A stretch of 64,000 bases of DNA from Roseateles sp. SL47 (GTDB taxonomy: Bacteria > Pseudomonadota > Gammaproteobacteria > Burkholderiales > Burkholderiaceae_C). Where the stretch lies: contig NZ_CP113068.1 in NCBI RefSeq assembly GCF_026625885.1, positions 4,278,001 to 4,342,000 on the forward strand, written 5' to 3'. The position numbers and the translations under genes were made by a program. The notes under the pieces are model-generated. The model was not told the DNA's origin. It made no database searches and saw nothing but the letters and a program-made list of their open reading frames with translations. Positions within the stretch are counted from its first letter, which is position 1, and the number at the start of each line of letters is the position of its first letter. Positions 7,429 to 15,602 of the stretch are shown piece after piece.

Positions 7429-9483
7429 ATGGCCATCAAACTTGGTGCCGGCATCGGCAATGACCTGGCGATGGCCGGGCTGGTGGTGGCGATCGTCAGC
7501 CTGATGATCCTGCCGCTGCCCACCTTCGCGATCGACTCGCTGCTGGCGGTCAACATCTCCATCAGCGTGCTGCTGCTGATGACGACGCTGTTCATCCCGA
7601 ACGCCATCGCGCTATCGACCTTCCCGTCGCTGCTGCTGTTCACCACCCTGTTCCGTCTCTCGCTGAACATCGCCTCCACCAAGTCCATCCTGCTGCACGC
7701 CGATGCGGGCCATGTGATCGAGACCTTTGGTGAACTGGTGGTGGGCGGCAACCTGGTGGTGGGCATCGTGATCTTCCTGATCATCACCATCGTGCAGTTC
7801 ATCGTGATCTCCAAGGGCTCGGAGCGGGTGGCCGAAGTGGGCGCGCGTTTCACGCTGGACGCGATGCCGGGCAAGCAGATGAGCATCGACGCCGACCTGC
7901 GCGCCGGCCTGCTCACCGGCGAGGAGGCCCGCAAGAAACGCGCGCTGCTGGCGATGGAAAGCCAGATGCACGGCGGCATGGACGGTGCGATGAAGTTCGT
8001 CAAGGGCGACACCATCGCCGGGCTGATCATCACGCTGGTGAACCTGGTGGCCGGCATCATCGTCGGCGTGATGTACCACGGCATGACCGCCGGCGAGGCG
8101 GCCAACCGATTCGCGGTGCTGTCCATCGGCGATGCGATGGTCTCGCAGATCGCCTCGCTCTTCATCTGCGTGGCCGCCGGTGTGCTGATCACCCGCGTGG
8201 CCGACGATGGCGAAAAGAAACCCCGCTCCCTGGGTCAGGAGGTGGGGGCCCAGATCACCGGCAACGCGCGCGCCATGTATCTGGCCGGCGCGCTGGTGCT
8301 GGCCTTCGCCGCCGTGCCGGGCTTCCCGGTGCTGCAGTTCCTGGGCATCGCGATCGGGCTGGGCGCGGCCGGGTGGGCGCTGGACAAGCGGCGCCGCAAG
8401 CAGGAACAGGTGGCCATCTCCAAACCCATCAGCGCCTTGCAGCGCGATGGCGCCAAGGGCGAGCCGCCCTCCATCCGGCAGGAGCCCCCCCTGTTCGCCA
8501 AACCGCTGGCGGTGCGCATGTCCCGCCAGCTGGGCATGCTGCTGGAGGCGGATGCGCTGGACGAGGCCATCACCACCGAACGGCAGCGCCTGCAGGAAGA
8601 GCTGGGGCTGCCCTTCCCCGGCGTGGCGATGTGGGTCACCAACAACCTCGAGGCCCTCGAATTCGACGTGCTGCTCAACGACGTTCCCACCCGCGAGGTC
8701 AAGCTGCCCGGCCGCATGATGCTGCTCACCGACCCCGCGTCGCCGCTGGCCGAGCGCGCGGAGCGCCATGGCCCCGTGCTGGACCAGCCCGAGTCGCTGT
8801 GGCTCAAGGAAGGCCCGCTGCCGGAGGCGGAACGCCGCACGGTGCTCACCATCGAGAACGTCATCGCCCGCCACGTCACCGGCGCGCTGCGCCAGCATGC
8901 CCACATGTTCATGGGGGTTCAGGAGGTGCAGTGGGTCATGGAACGGGTCTCCGCCGAATACCCTGGCCTGGTGGCCGAGGTGCAGAAGATCCTGCCGGCC
9001 CAGCGCATCGCGGAGGTGCTGCGCCGGCTGCTGGAGGAGCAGGTGCCGGTGCGCAATGTGCGCACCATCCTGGAAGGCCTGATCGCCTGGGGCCCGAAGG
9101 AGAAGGACATGCTGCTGCTGACCGAATACATCCGAGCGGACCTGGGCCGCTACCTGGCCTACGAGGCCGCTGGCGGGGGCACGGTGGTGCAGGCCATCCT
9201 GATGGAACCGGATGCCGAGCAGATGATCCGCCAGTCCATCAAGTCCACACCGGCGGGCAACTATCTGGCGATCGCGCCGGAGGCCTCGGCGATGCTGGCC
9301 GACCAGATCGCGCAGATCGCCGGGGACCAGGCGCGCAAGGGCGTGGCCGTGGTCACCTCCATGGACATCCGCCGCTATGTGCGCAAGATGATCGAGGCCC
9401 GCCTGTCCTGGTTACGCGTCTATTCGTTCCAGGAGCTGGGCAACACCATCGAACTGCGGCCCATCGGCCGGGTGGCGGTATAA
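7429..9483 (+). CDS. sctV: T3SS export gate protein SctV
   Basis: A 684-residue inner-membrane protein of the FHIPEP family (YscV/HrcV/FlhA). It forms the nonameric export gate whose cytoplasmic ring receives substrates and chaperones. About eight membrane segments lie within residues 1-320. The conserved loop RFTLDAMPGKQMSIDADLRAG sits near 140-160, and the C-terminal cytoplasmic domain (about 340-684) carries ENVIARHVTGALRQHA and the end ELGNTIELRPIGRVAV. Length and all blocks fit the family. The ATG at 7429 is 3 bp after the sctU stop, and sctP begins 13 bp after its stop, so the genes are co-transcribed. Confidence 0.97.
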   Translation: MAIKLGAGIGNDLAMAGLVVAIVSLMILPLPTFAIDSLLAVNISISVLLLMTTLFIPNAIALSTFPSLLLFTTLFRLSLNIASTKSILLHADAGHVIETFGELVVGGNLVVGIVIFLIITIVQFIVISKGSERVAEVGARFTLDAMPGKQMSIDADLRAGLLTGEEARKKRALLAMESQMHGGMDGAMKFVKGDTIAGLIITLVNLVAGIIVGVMYHGMTAGEAANRFAVLSIGDAMVSQIASLFICVAAGVLITRVADDGEKKPRSLGQEVGAQITGNARAMYLAGALVLAFAAVPGFPVLQFLGIAIGLGAAGWALDKRRRKQEQVAISKPISALQRDGAKGEPPSIRQEPPLFAKPLAVRMSRQLGMLLEADALDEAITTERQRLQEELGLPFPGVAMWVTNNLEALEFDVLLNDVPTREVKLPGRMMLLTDPASPLAERAERHGPVLDQPESLWLKEGPLPEAERRTVLTIENVIARHVTGALRQHAHMFMGVQEVQWVMERVSAEYPGLVAEVQKILPAQRIAEVLRRLLEEQVPVRNVRTILEGLIAWGPKEKDMLLLTEYIRADLGRYLAYEAAGGGTVVQAILMEPDAEQMIRQSIKSTPAGNYLAIAPEASAMLADQIAQIAGDQARKGVAVVTSMDIRRYVRKMIEARLSWLRVYSFQELGNTIELRPIGRVAV

Positions 9484-9496
9484 GGAGCGGAACCGC

Positions 9497-10267
9497 ATGA
9501 ACCGTGACATCAACCGCCTGCCGGAATCGGGCACCACGACGGACACGCCGGGCGGTACCGGCGCGACGGCGCTGATCGCGCAGTTGTTCCGCCAGGTGCT
9601 GCGCCTGCAGCCCCGCACCGAACGCAGCGGGCGAACGCCCTTCCCCGATGCCGACGCGGCCGGCCCCAGTGCCGATGCCGCCTGGCGGGCGCCCGCGCCG
9701 GACAGCGCGCGGCTCACCCCGGACACTCCGCTCCCCACCGGACCGCAGGCCCGCCTGCCGGGGAACGCCAGCCGGCCAGGCCCCGGCGCCGGCGACCGCC
9801 ACGCCTCGCACGACGGCGGCGTGGACGCCGCGGCCGACATCAAAAGCCGTCGCGGCATCGCCGCCATCGGCCAGGTCGCTGGCGCGGACGGCCGTGGCGC
9901 CGGCAGAGGACGCCTCTCTGATGCGGCGGACCTGGGCGGCACCCCGGCGGTCCAGGCGGCTTCCGACATCCTGGACCGGCACCAGGCCGCCGGGGATGCG
10001 CTGGACCAGCTGGCCCGGCAGCTGCAGGGGTTGTGCACCCGTGGCGCGTCCATCTCCCAGCACTGGAGCGCCACGCTGAACCTCGATGCCCACGCGCTTC
10101 CGGATACACGGCTTCGCATCCAGGCTTCGCAGAGTTGGATCAGGCTTCGTTTCTCCACGCAGTCGGCCGACAGCGTCCGCTTAATTTCCGACCATACGCC
10201 GGCGCTGCGCAGTTCCCTGGAGCAGTCGCTGGACATGAAAGACCAGGTCGACATCGATTTCGAATGA
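9497..10267 (+). CDS. sctP: T3SS needle-length/substrate-switch protein, HpaP-like SctP
   Basis: A 256-residue cytoplasmic or early-secreted protein. The ATG at 9497 has TAAGGAGCGG upstream. Residues 1-150 are low-complexity and rich in Pro, Ala, Gly and Arg. The C-terminal third is structured (GASISQHWSATLNLDAHALPD, then LRFSTQSADSVRLI) and ends in DIDFE. A disordered N terminus with a conserved C-terminal block is the build of HpaP/YscP rulers, which set needle or pilus length and bind SctU. The position between sctV and sctQ is the standard hpaP place in Hrp clusters. Its stop overlaps the sctQ ATG (ATGA), so the two are translationally coupled. Confidence 0.8.
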   Translation: MNRDINRLPESGTTTDTPGGTGATALIAQLFRQVLRLQPRTERSGRTPFPDADAAGPSADAAWRAPAPDSARLTPDTPLPTGPQARLPGNASRPGPGAGDRHASHDGGVDAAADIKSRRGIAAIGQVAGADGRGAGRGRLSDAADLGGTPAVQAASDILDRHQAAGDALDQLARQLQGLCTRGASISQHWSATLNLDAHALPDTRLRIQASQSWIRLRFSTQSADSVRLISDHTPALRSSLEQSLDMKDQVDIDFE

Positions 10268-11403
10268 ACGCTGCCCTCTTGTCTCCACCGGCCGCCACAC
10301 AGCCGCGCCGCGCCCCGCCCGCCATGCCGGAACACCTGCCCGTGCTCCATGACGCGCTGCCGGACCTGCGGCTGGCCTTGCCCTCGCTGCCCCTGGCGGC
10401 GGCTGCGGCGGCCCGGGTCGCCTTCGACCCCCGCTGCCCCGCCCTGCTGTCGCGTTATCTGGGCAATGCCACCGTGCGCATCGGCCGTCGCCAGGGGCTG
10501 CCGCCGGGGCTGCGCGTGGCGTTGTCTTCACTGGCGGGTGACGTGGTGGTGGAGCTGGACCCACGCCGCTGCACCGCCTGGGCACTGCTGGACCGGCTGG
10601 CTCGCAAGCCGCACCAGCAGGCACTGGCCTGCGCGTTGGCAGGCGAAATGATCGACCGCGCCTCGCGCGCCCGGGGCTTCCAGGACGTGGGGCTGGAGGT
10701 GCGCTCGCTGGTCTCCAGCGACGCGTCCCGTCCACCCACCACGAGTGTGGCCACGGTGCGCATCGATGACCACGAGGTCGAACTGCTGGAGATGGACCCG
10801 GCCTTCAGCCTGTTCGCGGCCGAAGAGATGCGGGAACGTCCCGTGGCTGTGCCGGCCGAACTGCGCGCCTGGCAGCTGACGGGGGTCGCGCAGCTGGGGG
10901 AACGCACGCTGAGCGCCCACCAGTGGGCCACCGTGGCTCGCGGCGACGTTTTCCTGCTGGAGCAACCTCCGCTGACGCTGCGCTGGCGCATCGGCGCCGG
11001 CCGTGCCTGGCGAGCCACCGCGCGGCTGTCGATGGGAGACGCGCTCGTGAGCCCGGCCCACCAACGGCAGGCCCTGACATTGACCCTGGAAACCGCCCCC
11101 GCGAGGGCCGAGGAGCATCCCCCGATGGACACCCCCATGGACAGTGCCCTGCCGGGCACCCTGCCTGAGATCGAGCTGCCCGTGCAGTTCGAGCTCCAGA
11201 CCGCCAGCCTGCCGCTGGAGGAGATCGCCGCCCTGGGCCCGGGCCAGGTGGTGGCCCTGGACGTGCCGGTGGACCAGGCCGTGGTCCAGCTGATGTGCCA
11301 GGGCCGCCGCGTGGGCAGCGGCCAGCTGGTGGTGGTTGGGGACCACCTCGGCGTCCGGATCGACCGCATGGCCTGGGCGCGTGATGCAGCCGCTGATCGC
11401 TGA
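10264..11403 (+). CDS. sctQ: T3SS cytoplasmic sorting-platform protein SctQ
   Basis: A 379-residue protein of the YscQ/HrcQ/FliM-FliN group that forms the pods of the cytoplasmic sorting platform. I chose the ATG at 10264 because it overlaps the sctP stop; the frame opens earlier at 10033 but would overlap all of the sctP C terminus. The middle region (about 60-270) is moderately conserved. The last 75 residues are a SpoA domain: LPVQFELQTASLPLEEIAAL, then VVALDVPVDQAVVQLMCQGRRVGSGQLVVVGDHLGVRI in outline. The C-terminal 20 bp overlap sctR. No internal start for a separate short SctQ product was proven, though Met residues precede the SpoA domain near residue 290. Confidence 0.9.
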   Translation: MNAALLSPPAATQPRRAPPAMPEHLPVLHDALPDLRLALPSLPLAAAAAARVAFDPRCPALLSRYLGNATVRIGRRQGLPPGLRVALSSLAGDVVVELDPRRCTAWALLDRLARKPHQQALACALAGEMIDRASRARGFQDVGLEVRSLVSSDASRPPTTSVATVRIDDHEVELLEMDPAFSLFAAEEMRERPVAVPAELRAWQLTGVAQLGERTLSAHQWATVARGDVFLLEQPPLTLRWRIGAGRAWRATARLSMGDALVSPAHQRQALTLTLETAPARAEEHPPMDTPMDSALPGTLPEIELPVQFELQTASLPLEEIAALGPGQVVALDVPVDQAVVQLMCQGRRVGSGQLVVVGDHLGVRIDRMAWARDAAADR

Positions 11404-12043
11404 CCCGATCTCTCTGCTGCTGGTGCTCATGGCGATGGGCATCGTGCCCTTCGCCGCGATGGTCATCACCAGCTACAGCAAGATCGTCATCGTGCTCACG
11501 CTGCTGCGCAACGCGCTGGGGGTGCAGCAGGTGCCGCCCAGCACCGTGATCAACGGCGTGGCCATCATCCTGAGCTGCTACATCATGGCGCCCATCGCCA
11601 TGGAGGCGAGCGATCGCATCCGCAACATCGAGCCCCGGCCGGACTACACCGCCTCCCAGCAGATGCTCAACGCGGGCGGCGCGGCGCTGGAGCCCTTCCG
11701 CCGCTTCCTGCAGCGGCACGCCGACGAACGGGAAAAGGCCTTCTTCGTGAAGTCCGCGCTGGCGATCTGGCCCAAGGAGCGCGCCGACAAGCTCTCCAAG
11801 GACGACCTGCTGGTGCTCGCCCCCGCCTTCCTGCTCACCGAGCTGACGGCGGCGTTCAAGATCGGTTTCCTGATCTTCCTGGCCTTCACCGTGGTCGACC
11901 TGGTGATCGCCAACATCCTGCTGTCCATGGGCCTTTCCCAGGTCACGCCCACCAACGTGGCGATTCCGTTCAAGCTGCTGCTGTTCGTGGCGCTGGATGG
12001 CTGGGCCCGCCTGGTGCATGGGCTGGTGCTGACCTATCGGTGA
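11384..12043 (+). CDS. sctR: T3SS export-apparatus membrane protein SctR
   Basis: A 219-residue inner-membrane protein of the YscR/HrcR/FliP family, five copies of which build the export channel with SctS and SctT. The ATG at 11384 gives the usual short N terminus before the first membrane segment (LLLVLMAMGIVPFAAMVITSYSK); the extension to 11336 is not typical. The diagnostic motif KIVIVLTLLRNALGVQQVPP follows. Two C-terminal membrane segments include LTAAFKIGFLIFLAFTVVDL and NILLSMGLSQVTP. It overlaps the end of sctQ by 20 bp. A 12-bp tandem repeat directly follows and includes its stop codon. Confidence 0.97.
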   Translation: MQPLIADPISLLLVLMAMGIVPFAAMVITSYSKIVIVLTLLRNALGVQQVPPSTVINGVAIILSCYIMAPIAMEASDRIRNIEPRPDYTASQQMLNAGGAALEPFRRFLQRHADEREKAFFVKSALAIWPKERADKLSKDDLLVLAPAFLLTELTAAFKIGFLIFLAFTVVDLVIANILLSMGLSQVTPTNVAIPFKLLLFVALDGWARLVHGLVLTYR

Positions 12044-12064
12044 GCCTGTTGATGAGCCTGTTGA
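12041..12064. repeat. two 12-bp tandem units at the sctR stop codon
   Basis: TGAGCCTGTTGA occurs twice in a row, and the first TGA is the sctR stop codon. The repeat sits in the 60-bp gap before sctS. It adds no gene and no clear regulatory signal. Similar short tandem units follow or fall near other genes in the window. Confidence 0.8.
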
Positions 12065-12103
12065 TGAACCCCTTGTCCATGCCCTCACTACAAGGAGCAC
12101 CCC

Positions 12104-12367
12104 ATGGGTTATGACGCCGTGCTCGAGCTCGCCTCCGAGGCGCTGCGCATGTGCCTGCTGCTGTCCTTGCCCGCAGTGCTGACCGCCTCCATCATCGGCC
12201 TGCTGGTGGCCTTTGTCTCGGCCATCACCTCGCTGCAGGATTCCAGCATCTCGCAGGGCATCAAGCTGCTGGCGGTCACCATCGTGGTGCTGATCGCCAT
12301 CCCCTGGGCGGGCACCACCATGCTGCAGTTCGCCGACAAGGCGCTGTCGCTGGCGTTTCAACCATGA
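12104..12367 (+). CDS. sctS: T3SS export-apparatus membrane protein SctS
   Basis: An 87-residue inner-membrane protein of the YscS/HrcS/FliQ family. The ATG at 12104 has AAGGAGC about 8 bp upstream. Two hydrophobic hairpin segments (LSLPAVLTASIIGLLVAFVS and LLAVTIVVLIAIPWAG) flank the conserved SAITSLQDSSIS loop. Family length is 85-90 residues, so it is complete. SctR and SctS normally pair with SctT in the export gate. No sctT follows here; in Hrp-type clusters hrcT is often encoded elsewhere. The next gene overlaps its stop by 4 bp (ATGA). Confidence 0.96.
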   Translation: MGYDAVLELASEALRMCLLLSLPAVLTASIIGLLVAFVSAITSLQDSSISQGIKLLAVTIVVLIAIPWAGTTMLQFADKALSLAFQP

Positions 12368-13128
12368 AGATCGGCGGCGACGCTCATTGGCGCGGATCGT
12401 CCGGGGATGAGGTCCCCCGCGCGCGCCACGGGCCCACCGCCCCGGAGCGGCGGCCGGGACCCCGTTCCGGTCGCTTCGGCGGCTTCGCCCCCGGGGTGCA
12501 GGAGACGCTGGACCAGTTCCTGGCCTGCATCGAGGACGGCGACCCCACCCAGCGCCACATCGCCCTGGTCGACTTCCTGCTGGCCACCACCACCCTCGCC
12601 CACGAGCTGCGGCGCAGCGGCACCCCGCTGGCCGCGCTGCAGCTGGTGGCGATGCAGGCCGCCACGGAGGCGGGCGTCGGCGATCGCGAGCCGCCGCCTG
12701 GAGACGACGAGGCCGGGCGGCCCCAACCCTTCAGCCTGGCCGATGTGAAGGCGCTGCTCATCGCCCGCATGGAAGCAGCCCGCCGGGCACAGATGCTCGC
12801 GGGCGTGGACACCGCCAGCGCGCACCACCAGGGGGGGGACGGCATGCGTTTCGCGCTGCTGCCGCTGGTGGTGCTCAATGCCCACCGGCCACGGCCACCG
12901 CTTCATCGGCGCATCGCGGCCGACCGCACGGCGCTGATCCGGGCCGGGCTGGCGCTGGCCACCCAGGGCCAGACGCCCGGCCCCAGCCCGGCCGCGAGCG
13001 CCACGCTGAACGCGATCTCCGGCATGGCGGAAGGTGGTCTTCACGATCACGGGGCCAGGCCCCGGGACGGCACGGCAGGTGGCATCACCGGGCCGATCAA
13101 CAACGCGCCCGCCAGCGGCCAGCCGTGA
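12364..13128 (+). CDS. uncharacterised T3SS protein in the hpaA position
   Basis: A 254-residue protein that I cannot assign by sequence. The ATG at 12364 overlaps the sctS stop (ATGA). Residues 1-40 are rich in Arg, Gly and Pro. Residues about 45-95 form a helical domain (VQETLDQFLACIEDGD, LLATTTLAHELRRSG), and residues 120-200 are helical and charged (SLADVKALLIARMEAARRAQM). The tail is rich in Gly, Ala and Pro. There is no signal peptide or membrane segment. In Xanthomonas and Ralstonia Hrp clusters the gene directly after hrcS is often hpaA, a secreted control protein of similar size, and an hpaB-like gene follows here as well. Identity with HpaA is inferred from position only. The stop overlaps the next gene (GTGA). 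Confidence 0.6.
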   Translation: MKIGGDAHWRGSSGDEVPRARHGPTAPERRPGPRSGRFGGFAPGVQETLDQFLACIEDGDPTQRHIALVDFLLATTTLAHELRRSGTPLAALQLVAMQAATEAGVGDREPPPGDDEAGRPQPFSLADVKALLIARMEAARRAQMLAGVDTASAHHQGGDGMRFALLPLVVLNAHRPRPPLHRRIAADRTALIRAGLALATQGQTPGPSPAASATLNAISGMAEGGLHDHGARPRDGTAGGITGPINNAPASGQP

Positions 13129-13580
13129 GCTACCAGCGCTTCGAAGGGCTGGTACGCGATCTGTGCCAGGTCCTCAACCTGCCGGACGCCGAAGGCGTGC
13201 TGCGCAGCGGCTACCTGTCCATCCAGGGCTTCGAGATCGTCGTGGCCAACTACGACAGCGATCCGGAGGCCATGTACCTCAACTTCAATTTCGGCGTGGT
13301 GCTGGCCGGGCGCAGCCTGCGCATCTTCCGGCTGATGCTGGAGGCCAACCTGACGGTCTATGCGCAGGACCAGGCGCAGCTGGGCATGGATGCGGACTCC
13401 GGCAGCGTCCACCTGATCGTGCGGGTGCCCATGACCGCCGGCGTGGACGGCCCCTGGCTGGCCGAGACGCTACAGCATTACTTCAGCCACGGCAGCTACT
13501 GGCGCGACACCCTGCTCAACTCCAGCGACGAGATGTTCTACGGCGTGGCCGCCGGCCACTATCAATGGATACGGGCCTGA
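13125..13580 (+). CDS. HpaB-like T3SS chaperone (CesT fold)
   Basis: A 151-residue acidic cytoplasmic protein that starts at GTG 13125, overlapping the previous stop. The order of elements fits CesT-family chaperones: a first helix (RFEGLVRDLCQVLNLPDAEG), then strands (YLSIQGFEIVVANYD, MYLNFNFGVV), then a helix with LMLEANL. HpaB, the general Hrp export chaperone, has the same N-terminal helix with LVxDLC and the LLEAN block and about the same length. HpaB proteins bind many effectors and HpaA, in keeping with the gene directly upstream. Substrates cannot be deduced here. It is the last gene of the sctU operon; the next gene has its own hrp_II promoter. Confidence 0.72.
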   Translation: MSYQRFEGLVRDLCQVLNLPDAEGVLRSGYLSIQGFEIVVANYDSDPEAMYLNFNFGVVLAGRSLRIFRLMLEANLTVYAQDQAQLGMDADSGSVHLIVRVPMTAGVDGPWLAETLQHYFSHGSYWRDTLLNSSDEMFYGVAAGHYQWIRA

Positions 13581-13591
13581 CCCTTCGGGAT

Positions 13592-13652
13592 TTCGGGTTT
13601 CCCGCCGGTTTTTCGGAAGCGCAGGGGTGTCAACCCCCGGGACGACTACGCT
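13592..13652 (+). promoter_or_regulatory. hrp_II-type promoter before the gene at 13682
   Basis: TTCG at 13592-13595 and TTCG at 13612-13615 are separated by 16 bases. After 31 bases comes TACGCT at 13647-13652, which fits YANNNT. Spacing of all parts agrees with the Ralstonia/Xanthomonas hrp_II promoter rule and with the box at 6214. The element starts 12 bp after the stop of the hpaB-like gene and ends 29 bp before the ATG at 13682. A third TTCG at 13584 is not in register. Confidence 0.82.
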
Positions 13653-13681
13653 GGCAACCGATCGTGTCGAAGGAGACCCGG

Positions 13682-14044
13682 ATGATTCCAACGCTGCATG
13701 CCGTGCCCGGTCTGCTGCCTCACGCCACCAGCCTCGCGTCCGGATGCACGTCCGGCGCGGCAGCCACGCCCGACTCACCCGACTCACCCGCCTCACGCTT
13801 CCAGGCGCTGATGCAGGCGGGGCCATCCCCGGAGGGCGCCCTGACGAGTGCCGGTGACGGGAACTGCTACAGCCCCATGACCACGGAACAGCTGCAACAG
13901 GTTCAGCAAGCCCGGCAGGCGCGGGAACAGGCGCAAGCGCAGGCACGGGCACAAGCCCAGGCGCTGGATTCGCAGGTGCTGTCCGGCCTGGTCGGATCGA
14001 CCGGGCTGGGCGGTGGCGGCGACCAGGCTTCCGATGACGAATAG
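13682..14044 (+). CDS. small unknown protein under hrp_II control
   Basis: A 120-residue protein starting at ATG 13682 with GAAGGAG upstream. I do not recognise it. The N terminus is rich in Ser, Thr, Pro and Ala (residues 15-45, including a DSPDSPAS stretch coded by 9-bp repeats), as seen in T3SS-exported proteins. Residues 70-100 form a Gln/Ala/Arg helix (LQQVQQARQAREQAQAQARA), and the tail is Gly-rich and acidic. There is no signal peptide. It sits right behind a strong hrp_II promoter and before a CesT-like chaperone gene, so it is probably a secreted substrate or accessory protein with that chaperone as partner. This function is inferred. Confidence 0.7.
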   Translation: MIPTLHAVPGLLPHATSLASGCTSGAAATPDSPDSPASRFQALMQAGPSPEGALTSAGDGNCYSPMTTEQLQQVQQARQAREQAQAQARAQAQALDSQVLSGLVGSTGLGGGGDQASDDE

Positions 14045-14057
14045 CGAGGCACACAAC

Positions 14058-14600
14058 ATGAAGGTGGATAGCGGAGACGGTATCAACCCGCAGCCGGAGA
14101 CGGGCGATCCGGAATCACGGATGGACATGACCGAGGCGCCCCTGAGCCGTGGCGGCAAGGTGGAGCACTTCTTTGGCGAGCTCTCGATGCTCCTGGGGCT
14201 GGACCGGGACAACCTGGCCGGGCTCAGCCCGCGCCAGCCCTTCAGCGGTCCGGACGGCATGATCTGCCGCATCGAGACCCAGCAGGACGGCAGCCAACTC
14301 GTGGCCCGGCCGCAGGTGGTCCTGCCGCTGGACAACGAGGAGATCGGCCGCCTCACCGTGCCCCGGGTGCTGTCGCTGCAGCGCACGCTGCTCTCGCAGC
14401 TGGGATGGCTGCTGGGCGAATCGTCCGAAGGGCTGCTGCAGCTCTCGCCGCTGCGCTGGACACGTGAGGCGCAGGAGGTGGCCAGGGAGCTCGACCTGGG
14501 GAGCGCTGTCGGCCGCATCGTGCTGACGATGCTGACCGATGAAGAGGGCGCGGACGGCCAGGCGGCTGCGCTGCCGTCGCTGCCACGTCCGTCGCACTGA
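14058..14600 (+). CDS. CesT-like T3SS chaperone
   Basis: A 181-residue acidic protein. Starts are possible at 14013, 14034 and 14058; I prefer ATG 14058, with GCGAGG about 9 bp upstream, though ATG 14034 overlaps the preceding gene. The pattern VEHFFGELSMLLGLDRDN, then MICRIETQQDG and LVARPQVVLPLDNEE, then SLQRTLLSQLGWLLGESSEG, alternates helices and strands as in class I T3SS chaperones. The protein at 16353 has the same order (FFLEVAELLDL, LICRFQLV, LHARPEVILPL, LLQACPSAWV), so the two are paralogues. The likely client is the small protein encoded just upstream. No enzymatic motif is present. Confidence 0.65.
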   Translation: MKVDSGDGINPQPETGDPESRMDMTEAPLSRGGKVEHFFGELSMLLGLDRDNLAGLSPRQPFSGPDGMICRIETQQDGSQLVARPQVVLPLDNEEIGRLTVPRVLSLQRTLLSQLGWLLGESSEGLLQLSPLRWTREAQEVARELDLGSAVGRIVLTMLTDEEGADGQAAALPSLPRPSH

Positions 14601-14677
14601 ACGTCCAGCTCCCCCACGAGCCCCCGCGGCATCGGTATGCACGGGGTCATGGGGCTTGTGGCGGGGAACGTGAGCGC

Positions 14678-14711
14678 GCGCCCGGACCGTCTCCCGACGG
14701 TTACCGGGCGC
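14678..14711. terminator. strong hairpin between convergent genes
   Basis: An 8-bp stem (14678-14685 with 14704-14711) continues as a 5-bp stem (ACCGT with ACGGT), with a 2-base bulge and a 6-base loop. It lies between the plus-strand chaperone gene and the minus-strand transglycosylase and overlaps the latter's stop codon. A second, longer-loop inverted repeat sits at 14614-14624/14651-14661. No clear T-run follows on either strand, so termination is inferred from structure and place. Confidence 0.6.
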
Positions 14712-15446
14712 CCCCATCCAGCCGCCCCATCACGCGCTGCACATAGTCCTGGGTCTCGGCATACGGCGGAATGGCCATGCCATAACGCATCACCGCGCCC
14801 TCCCCAGCGTTGTAGGCCGCGACCACCAGGTCCAGGCGGTCGCCGAACATACGGCTGAGGTCGCTCAGGTAACGTGCGCCGACGTCAATGTTCACCTCAG
14901 GCTGCATCAGCTCCGAGGGGTTCTTCACGCCATACCGCGCACCGGTGCCCGGCATCACCTGCATCAGACCCAACGCGCCCGCCTTCGAGCGCGCGCGGGG
15001 GTTGCCATTGGATTCGACACGGATGATGGCGTGCAGCAGCTGCGCATCCAGGCTGTAGCGCCGGCTGGCGGCATGCACAAGATCGGAGAAAGGCCGAGGA
15101 CCACTCTCGCCGCCGCCGGCGGCCGTGTCGGCGAGCCGCGACCGCTGGCCCATGGACCGCCCCGCCAACCCCGCCGCCTCGATCACCATGACCGGCGCGC
15201 CGGCCATGGTCGTATTGGTGGTCGTGTTGGTGGCGGGCGCGGTGCCGGCCAGCGTCGGGTTGGCGGCCACCGCGGGTCACGGCCGGCGCCGCCTGCCACC
15301 GGCACCGGCGAGCAGCGCGCCAGGCTCATCGGAAAGGCGCCAGGGTCGATCATCAGCGTACGAACCTGTCCGTCGCTGAACTCGCAGCGCTGCAGCACAG
15401 GCGCCGCCACGGCGGGCGTGACCACCAGCAGCGCCAGTATCACCAC
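14701..15446 (-). pseudogene. T3SS-associated lytic transglycosylase, split by a one-base frameshift
   Basis: The C-terminal frame (to 14701) is a soluble-lytic-transglycosylase domain: catalytic Glu in AIIRVESNGN, then GALGLMQVMPGT, RYLSDLSRMFG and AAYNAGEGAV. It opens only after a stop near 15285. The N-terminal part lies in another frame and has a signal peptide (VVILALLVVTPAVAA) followed by PVLQRCEFSDGQVRTLMIDP. Adding one base at the GGG at 15274-15276 joins them into about 250 residues. Such enzymes open the peptidoglycan for T3SS assembly. I use a GTG near 15446; the ATG at 15593 lies inside a terminator-like hairpin and would add an Arg-rich leader. The break may be real or a sequencing error. 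Confidence 0.72.
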
Positions 15447-15545
15447 CCGCAGACCTGCGCAGAGATACCCACCGTGGCGGCCCGTCAGGCGGCCGGTCAG
15501 GCGGCTGCACAGCCCTGTGGACGAGGGAACTCCCCAAAGGGCGCT

Positions 15546-15599
15546 AAGGCCGGCGCGTTTCGCCGGCCTGGACCATGCGGGCCGTGCTCGCATGGTCCC
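15546..15599 (-). terminator. double hairpin after the harpin gene
   Basis: Two perfect inverted repeats follow the harpin stop codon on the minus strand: a 10-bp stem at 15590-15599/15571-15580 and a 9-bp stem at 15561-15569/15547-15555 with a 5-base loop. A CCCTTT stretch follows. They probably terminate or stabilise the harpin mRNA, and they separate it from the transglycosylase. Confidence 0.7.
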
Positions 15600-15602
15600 G
15601 CT

